Shown here: piece after piece, positions 57,341-64,000 of the stretch
How the letters are laid out: each line of letters starts with the position of its first letter
Numbering within the stretch: position 1 is the first letter of the stretch
Assembly: GCA_907164885.2 (NCBI GenBank)
Contig: OU015501.1
Coordinates: 20,176,631 to 20,240,630 of the forward strand
Direction of reading: 5' to 3'
Origin: Dolomedes plantarius
Lineage: Eukaryota; Arthropoda; Arachnida; Araneae; Dolomedidae
Length of the DNA stretch: 64,000 bases
Position numbers and translations under genes: made by a program
Notes under the pieces: model-generated
Told to the model about the DNA's origin: nothing
Seen by the model: only the letters and a program-made list of their open reading frames with translations
Database searches by the model: none

Positions 57341-58846
57341 CTAGCGCGTCTTTCCCGACGGGGCACCCAATGCTTGGAACAGTCCATTTGAATTTAGAGG
57401 TGGGATAGGTTTTTCCCGACGGGGCACTCAATGCGTCCCGACGGGGCACCCAATTTCTCTATATCTTCACAAGTACCTTGCAGCATTTTTGAGATTTTAT
57501 TAAAAGTTTCAAGTATTTTACTTTGTACAATTATTAAAACAATTGTTGGAAATTGTTCAAAATACTTGTAATTAATCAAATTTTCCGCTTCATGTTGATT
57601 ATCACAATTTTTTCTATTCAGTAAAAAATATGTCAATATTTTAATTACTTAGTGCCTATATTTTTAAGATCTATAAGGCGTGGATGTTCTAATGGTTCAG
57701 AATCCACTTTAAACCATAGGTCTCGGTCTAAATAGCACTCATGAGCATATTTGACCATACAGTTACAAATCAACCAACCCAATAGTCCAAATTTAATATT
57801 GTCTGTGTCATTTTTGTTAATTTCTAATAAAAAAATCTTCTAAATAAGGGTTAGCAGATTTGAGATAAAAAATATCTTACTCTTTCAAAATTATTTAATC
57901 ATTATCAACCTGAATTAAAATTAAGGTATAAACTGAAGCTACTAAATGAATTCAACGGTTGAAGATTATAAAGGTACTAATTATGGCTACTAGGTTATCT
58001 AGTGTAATATATACTCAACTTTTCTTAGAATTAGATCTCATGGAATCCCAAGAAACATAAAATATTTATCTCTATTACCCAAAAAAGTTACAGAATTTAC
58101 AGTGTTTCATTTTGCTCTCTTTGGTAATTGTAAAAATGCACTTAGCATCCTTCAATTTATAGCCACAGCTTTGAAAGGTACTGGCTTTTGAGGTTATTGA
58201 ATATTACAAGTTCATTAGTATTGTTATATACAATACAAATGATAAATGCAATCTTTTCAGGTAAGTAATTTTTTAGTAATTTTTATAAAATAAAATTACT
58301 AAATAAATAATTAAAAAAAAGCAATGTGCAGTAGTATCACCCAAGTGTAGTAGTATATGCCCAAAGACTTGTATGATCATAACACAAGAAATAAAAATGT
58401 TGAATACAGAACTTTAAAGTTATGTTTCAAAATGCTCTAAATCTTTAAACAACAAAATAAAAACCCATTAAATTAATTTCTACACTTAATGAGCAGTATA
58501 ATAAATTTAAAAAAAACGTTCAAACATTAATAACTGCAACAGCATACGTATTTAAAAAATATTTTTAAAAAAATATTTTTTAAAACAATTTCAGAAGAAT
58601 TGTTTGGCCCTGATAAGGGCCGTTTTGTTGAAAGAACTTCCGACATTTTGTTACAGAACTAACTTGAAACAGACAAGAAAAGCGAACCTAAATTGATACA
58701 CACAAGAGAAGCGAATAACTTGTAACAGGCAAGTGAATCGTAGAATAGGGAATAGATGGCGCCACCCTTCAACCTAACCTATCCCACCTCTAAATTCAAA
58801 TGGACTGTTCCACGCATTGGGTGCCCCGTCGGGAAAGACGCGCTAG
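57341..58846. repeat. 70 bp inverted repeat, 1.37 kb spacer (element unknown)
   Basis: 57341-57410 and 58777-58846 are reverse complements at 69 of 70 positions. The arms contain CCCGACGGGGCACCCAATG; two more copies of CCCGACGGGGCAC follow the left arm at about 57415-57446. The spacer is AT-rich, contains SINE copy 3 and shows no transposase. It may be a non-autonomous DNA transposon or two opposed copies of another repeat. Confidence 0.8.
57672..57775 (+). mobile_element. tRNA-derived SINE copy 3, partial
   Basis: AAGGCGTGGATGTTCTAATG, then CACTTTAAACCATAGGTCTC and a tail with AATCAACCAACCC, resembling the body of the SINEs at 9495 and 32860. The tRNA-like head is largely missing. Confidence 0.5.
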
Positions 58847-59369
58847 TGTACACTGATCGCGAGCTTGCTTCCTATTGGTCAGCTTCGCCGGCGGTTGCCG
58901 TTTGCGGGTGACCATGGAATACGCTCATGTGTTGCTGCAAGTTTAAATAAATGTTGTAGCAAAAATATATAACTCATAATTATAATAAGCTGTTTCCTAA
59001 ATGACAAACAAAATTTTCTGAAAAAGATGTACTCAGAATATTTAAACTACTATTTAATGCCATCAACGTTTTTAAAGCTTTTAATGCAAAATTGGTAATA
59101 AATATGGCGATATAGAAGAAAACAATTCATAAAATTGTCAAATTTGCAAAAGATTTAAGTGAGCAAGCAGTATTTGAGTCTCCATAACATCGAAAATGTA
59201 ATGTTATTCTAAATATGATGGTTAAAGGGTGAAATTTATATTTAGTCTTGAAAAACAGCATCTGATTTGTTAATTTCTTGTATAAATAAGACACACAACT
59301 GACAAAATTATTTTTTGTTTACTAAATGTTTAAAAGCTAATTACAGGAATTATAAAGTACACTAACTGC
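58847..59369. other. AT-rich intergenic, nothing recognised
   Basis: No feature supported. Confidence 0.6.
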
Positions 59370-59406
59370 GGTTAATTCCCAATATACGGTACCCCTATAT
59401 ATTTCG

Positions 59407-59491
59407 CTGCGATGGAACCGCCATCTTGGTTACGTCTCCCACCGCCAAGTCGGCGATGTCAGACGTAACCAAGATGGCGGTTCCATCGCAG
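59407..59491. repeat. Perfect 31 bp hairpin with YY1-like motif
   Basis: 59407-59437 and 59461-59491 are exact reverse complements, loop 23 bases. Each arm holds CCGCCATCTTGG, the consensus of YY1/Pho sites, in opposite orientation. Confidence 0.95.
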
Positions 59492-60154
59492 AGGGAAACA
59501 TGAAACAATATAAATGACAACATGCAGAAATTTCATTGAAAAATTATTCAGAAAATTAAAAAATGAAATTAAATAAGGGCAGTCGTTTTTTTTTTTTTTT
59601 TTTTTTTGGGGGGGGGAGGGTTGTCGCCCAAGCAGAACGCGTGTTTTTGGAACGGGAAAGTCCCAAAAATACGCATTTTTTAAACTGTACAACCACAGAA
59701 AAGCACATAAATACAAAAAATAAAAGCTGAAAAATGAGAAATTTGTTATGTATGGGGGTCTCCCACCCCATCCCCCGCTAAAAAAAGTCAGTATAATGCA
59801 AATAATAATTCATTTAAATAAAAATAAAATACATTTTGGTTAAATAAATCAGAAAATAAAAAAATGAAGTTAAATAAGGGCCATCGAGAGCGATGGCCGG
59901 CTAAAGAAATTTAACTTTATTTTAAAAAAAACACTTACCTGTTATTCACTTTCTTTTTAGCTTATTTTACGTTTTGTTGATTTTTCAGTGTTTTTGGATA
60001 CCCCCAATTCGTCTGTAATCCAAGAACACGGCGTTTTTTTACCCATAAATAAATTAATTTTAAAACCGTAATTATATTCAATTTACTCTCTTCGAACCGG
60101 GAACCACACCTAATCGATCTTTTAGCGCAATGTTCAGATCTTTCCTCTCAGCTA

Positions 60155-60350
60155 GGGCCTGTTCACATAGGAGTCCGTTGCGTTACGTTGCGTCGCGTTA
60201 AGGAAAAGATGACGTTGAGACGAAAATAAACCAATCATAGGACTCCAAACGATTAGCAAGGAAATTTTTAACGCCTATGATTGGTTTATTTTCGTCTCAA
60301 CGTCATCTTTTCCTTAACGCAACGCATCGGACTCCTATGTGAACAGGCCC
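60155..60350. mobile_element. Harbinger-type MITE, copy B
   Basis: GGGCCTGTTCACATAGGAGT at both ends in inverted orientation; the element is almost a full palindrome (arms ~90 bp, sharing AAAATAAACCAATCATAGG). Flanks CTA (60152-60154) and TTA (60351-60353) are compatible with the Harbinger TWA target, one base degraded. Confidence 0.85.
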
Positions 60351-60639
60351 TTATAGTCATTTGCGAATTGCAATTAGGACAATAATAAATATTAGCTATT
60401 AAACCAACATACATACAATAATCTATAATACTTCTCTTACCCGCATATTGTAAATCCCGAAAAAAATCCAAATCAACCCTCCCATTAGAAAAAGAAGCCA
60501 TACCTCGCAAATAAAAGTACGTCCGAGCGATGGAATTGCAATCCCAAAAAGAACATTCAACGGTTTAATTTTTTTAAACAAGCGTGGTATAAAATCCGGA
60601 TTAAACTCGTCTACAAGTAAATCCCAAGCTCTGATTGGC

Positions 60640-60862
60640 TGCTAATTATTCAAATCGGGAGCAATAAATGGTTAACTTAAACGCATTTAACAAACACAAA
60701 CCACATTTGGGATTTTATCGTCAATTTGGCAAAAATCTAAAAAATATCGCCATATTATTCAAATCGGGAACAATAAATGGTTACCTTAAAAGCATTTAAC
60801 AAACACAAACCACATTTGGCATTTTATCGCCAACTTGGCAATAAAGTAAAAAACATCGCCAA
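60640..60862 (+). repeat. Tandem duplication, ~108 bp period
   Basis: ATTATTCAAATCGGGA starts at about 60646 and 60754; each unit contains AACAAACACAAACCACATTT and ATTTTATCG(T/C)CAA. About 90% alike by eye. Confidence 0.8.
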
Positions 60863-61004
60863 AAGAATAAAGCCTGGGGTACCGTATATTGGGATTAAGC
60901 CCAAAAGGGGGGTTAATTCGTTAATTAAATATTATTATAAAAATTGTTAAAGCTCGGCATTTAATGGCGGCTTAAAATACAATGTTTAAACCAAAACAAG
61001 ACTA

Positions 61005-61620
61005 TAGCATTGGGACATGAACATAATCTAGCAGAGTGGCGCTTGTTTATTTTGTCTCGTCCAAATGTAGTCTCAAAGCAGTGCTCCTCCATATAATACC
61101 CCAAGACTGAAGTATTTAAAAGAATTGCCATATCTTACTCTGCACATTCTTTGGCCAAGAAAGCCTTTAACGAAGTTAAGCACATTGTGTCTCACTCCTA
61201 CTTCGGATAATTTCAAAAGTAGATTTTCCCTCCAAACCAAGTCATAGGCAGATATAAAATCAATAAAAACAGCAGATAAAATATGCTGTTTATCCAGAGA
61301 TCTTTAACTGTTTGTCCAAGAAGGGAAACCTGCTGGCTCGTTGATCGATATAGACATAGACGAAAACCAGCCTGCTCCTCCGCAATAAGATTATTTGTTT
61401 CTAAGAACCAATTCAATCTCCATACTACAATACGGTCCATGAGTTTCCCCAGAATACTACTCAAAGAAATTGGTCTATATTAGTTAATATCCTGGGGATC
61501 TTTGCCTTTCTTATGAATCAGGGCAATAATAGACTGCTGCCAATGTGAAGGAATAACTGTATAGAGTAAATACCTCACTTCTACCCAGACTTGGGTGTAT
61601 ATAATTTGAAGTGGCACTCT
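61005..61620 (-). pseudogene. LINE reverse transcriptase fragment
   Basis: From about 61585 downwards: WQQSIIALIHKKGKDPQDIN, an in-frame stop, YRPISLSSILGKLMDRIVVW, LETNNLIAEEQAGFRLCLYR, and further on KLSEVGVRHNVLNFVKGFLG. The YRPISL...GK and EEQAGFR motifs define the fingers and palm entry of Jockey-like non-LTR reverse transcriptases. The FxDD catalytic box would lie near 61250, where the frame degenerates. Endonuclease and the rest are absent. Confidence 0.8.
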
Positions 61621-61858
61621 AAATGAATTTGATGCAAACACAGTTTATACATGAAACAATGTTTATTGAATTCGTTGCACATATAGAATTTGCTTTTACA
61701 GCAATAAGCATGCGTACCACTTGTACGGAATATATAAATACAGCTTTCAAGAACAATATATTTTCAATACTCACAAACAGTAAGTCAAACCAGCAATTCT
61801 GCCACGTAAACTTTGGGCCCCCTAAGCACTAGCTCAGGATAGTACTGGAGCTGCATAC

Positions 61859-63696
61859 AGGTCGATTTATATAGCGACGTGAAGTGAACGTAACGGGAAC
61901 GAGCCGAGCGCGCGACGAATCGTCGTAATCATTTCCTCCCTGTTTTTCAATGGAACTGTTTATACTGCGCCGTGACACGTCCGATTCTCGGCAGATTCCC
62001 GGCCGAGAATCGGCGCCAACGATTCGAAACAGGAAGTCGTTCACTGCGCGGCCGTCTCTCGTTCATGGCAGAAAGTAAAAAGTGGCTATTCAAGATATAA
62101 TTTACATACTGTTATTTATGTTTGATATTTAATATTGATGATGAAAACTCATTGAGCTGGTGAGAGGTTTTGTACGATTTGGCCCATCAAAATACATGAA
62201 TCCAAAATTCAAAATGACAATTCGGAAGGCAATAGGAGAAAATTATACTTGGAATTACAATCGGTTCACTAAAATATAAAATTTATCAATTTGTATGAAT
62301 AATGAAACAATGGAAAAATTATTTACACGATTTAGAGAGTGTAAATTGTTAAAAACAAATACTTACATGTATGGATTTGTTGGTTATAAAGCAATTTTTC
62401 TTGCTTTCTGAGCAGCAAAATTGTATATTAAAAGTGAAAAGTCCAAAGATGATGAGAGATCATTTTCATTAGAAATAACTGCCAAGGAGGACAGGCGTAC
62501 AATCCGTATTCAAAGCATTCTGATTGTACCTGCTTTGTAATATTTTCAATTCTTGTGGGAAAAGTGGGAAATAAAATCCATTATAATGATAGAGAGAACA
62601 AGTAAAAGCCATTTTTTGTTTACCTCACTCCTTCAGCCTTCAAACCCCTTTCTTCCCAATAGGTTTGGAGCCAGGGCCGCCCAGAGGGGGAGGGGCAACT
62701 GGGGCACTTTGCCCCAGGCCCCCAACTGCCGGAGGGACCCAAAAAATTTTTTAAAAATTATTTATTAGATTTCCTCCGAAAGAAAATTCTGAAACTTGTA
62801 CCGTACTTCAAAATTCAAAATAATCTCCTGAAAAAAGGCCCCCCCCAAAAAAAAAAAATAAATAAATAAATAAATAAAAATTGCAAAAAAATTATTCGAT
62901 TAATCAGATTTCTTGGGGCCCCCCAACAGAAGTTTGCCCCAGGCCCCGTAAAGTCTCTGGGCGGCCCTGTTTGGAGTGCATTTACTTATTTGTCTTACAC
63001 TCCCTGGAGAAATGTCTTGTCTATTGTTTGCTTTTAATAGAGCAAACATTTGACCAAATGGTATTAGTATTCGTTCACAAGGATATGTTCACGTTTTTCT
63101 CAGTTTGCAACTATTCCGTAAAAACGAACAAAGTCCGACAAAACGGTTTATAATTCTTCAAATGACTGTATGTAGTGACTGACAGATAGTAGAAACTGAT
63201 ATTGAAAAAAGGATTGATAATCAAGGGTTTACTATAACTGAATTGAAGATAAATCATGTTTTTTTAACCGAGAAATTTTTCGAACCATAAGGGTAGTTTT
63301 TCAATTAAGATTCTTTCTGCGATTCTTTAGAAAAAATCGAAACATATATATTTTTATAAGTTGAATTATAAAAACCGCGAAAAATGAGGGATTTCTTTAA
63401 AAATCCGTAACATTTAGAAAAGTGTTGCTATGAGAAATAAAAATGGTGGCCCTGGGCGGTTACCCAGTTTGTCCACCCCTAAGCACGGCCCTGGCTCTCC
63501 TCTAACAAAAGTGTGATAATGGCTAAATCTTTAACTGAAAAATGAAACAGCGCCATGACGTTACAAATCTTTCACAACTAATGAAGCACGTTCCCGCCAC
63601 TTTCTACTCCCGTCTCTGTATAAACACATGCAGCCGGCGCCCGGGCTCGGCTCGTTCCCGTTACGTTCCCTTTACGTGCCTGTATAAATCAACCCT
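61859..63696. mobile_element. TIR element with GC-rich ends, family uncertain
   Basis: Left end AGGTCGATTTATATAGCGAC and right end (reverse) AGGGTTGATTTATACAGGCA continue as GAACGTAACGGGAACGAGCC on both sides, about 50 bp in all. The layout recalls Harbinger/ISL2EU-type elements. A TAC-like 3 bp flank on each side is possible but not certain. Inside are a 12 bp palindrome CCGATTCTCGGC (about 61979), a hAT MITE and no recognised transposase. Confidence 0.6.
62672..62969. mobile_element. hAT MITE nested in TIR element
   Basis: CAGGGCCGCCCAGAG ends, inverted, flanked by TTTGGAGC (62664-62671) and TTTGGAGT (62970-62977), 7 of 8 bases identical as an 8 bp hAT duplication. G/C homopolymers and an (AAAT)n tract lie inside. 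A related end (CAGGGCCGTGCTTAGG, reverse) occurs at about 63477-63492. Confidence 0.85.
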
Positions 63697-64000
63697 ACCT
63701 CGTAGCTCCCTATCGCTTATCTATCAACTTTAACAACCTTCTTCAACCCTAACCCCCTTCTTTTATTAATGACGCTACATGGTATTTATACTAAGCGCGT
63801 ATGCCGAAATTAGCATATCCCAAGCAGCTTCTTTAATTCATTCACTCAAAAGTTCGATTCTTGTGAATCGAATCTTGTGTATACCTTACACTGGCCTCCC
63901 TCGAAAAAAAAAAATTAGGTAACTGAGGTCTGAACGGCTTCAGTTAACTAATTGAAAACGCGTGCTGGTCTGACTTTTTACATAATGGGTGGCAAAGTCA
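63697..64000. other. Window end, nothing recognised
   Basis: No feature supported. Confidence 0.5.

Larger units (their letters stand above)
59370..60901. mobile_element. Possible TIR element of unknown superfamily
   Basis: GGTTAATTCCCAATATACGG plus TACCCC (59370-59395) is mirrored at 60876-60901, with 18 innermost bases identical. Inside are a perfect 31 bp hairpin, a T/G homopolymer tract (59587-59618), a nested Harbinger MITE and a ~108 bp tandem duplication. No transposase or certain target duplication. Confidence 0.45.

Noticed and set aside
58766..58784. AACCTAACCTA as arthropod telomere repeat
   Set aside because: Only two imperfect units; part of the inverted-repeat flank.
1..64000. 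CRISPR array, prophage, operon or bacterial defence system
   Set aside because: Sequence is eukaryotic; no regularly spaced repeats and no dense coding.

Overview
This is a eukaryotic, metazoan window: AT-rich, full of microsatellites and intron-sized gaps, with no operons and no dense coding. The transposon mix (BEL/Pao, Tc1/mariner, hAT, Harbinger, piggyBac, Helitron, tRNA-derived SINEs, decayed LINEs) and the style of the Tc1 transposases suggest an invertebrate, perhaps a chelicerate-like arthropod. That placement is an impression; no diagnostic host gene fixes it. Almost everything recognisable is a decayed mobile element. The only confident host gene is the last coding exon of the mitochondrial chaperone Tim8 at 42391-42564.

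Layout. 1-1566: the 3' part of a ZBED5/SCAND3-like hAT relic. 1598-7184: a rearranged BEL/Pao retroelement whose 5' LTR, primer site and N-terminal gag are inverted relative to its gag zinc knuckle, protease, RT, RNase H, integrase and 3' LTR. 7185-14519: mostly unassigned AT-rich DNA with SINEs, a decayed Helitron and an inverted-repeat element. 14520-17337: a frameshifted, intron-less copy of a C2H2 zinc-finger protein gene (minus strand). 18342-22693: two adjacent perfect hairpins, a Tc1 element (TA target site, DD34E) and a mariner-like element with ~210 bp inverted ends and a DDxD-type transposase. 23277-24326: a foldback element with ~0.5 kb arms built of repeats. 24327-33764: mainly unassigned, with CRE-like motifs, a LINE fragment, a piggyBac MITE flanked by TTAA, and a SINE.

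33765-38173: a Helitron carrying a Pif1-type helicase relic and its own ~230 bp internal inverted repeat. 38229-40098: a Tc1 element interrupted by a SINE. 40222-41190: a small TA-flanked MITE and a second BEL integrase relic. 42391-42564: the TIMM8 exon, followed within 100 bp by a Harbinger MITE and a 2.3 kb Harbinger element with a broken, spliced Myb/SANT-like gene. 45700-45838: three hairpins in a row. 46946-49189: a complete-ended hAT element with a perfect 8 bp target duplication. 49400-50270: two Helitrons head to tail. 50593-50935: a SINE. 51968-56474: two Tc1 elements with few lesions and a Tigger-type MITE. 57341-63697: several inverted-repeat structures I cannot assign firmly, a LINE RT fragment and a hAT MITE.

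The genes do not form a pathway. The interest lies in nested insertions, several inverted-repeat elements that may be undescribed, and preserved target duplications that allow relative dating. No intact transposase reading frame is present; most show only a few visible lesions, so the insertions look of mixed and partly recent age.
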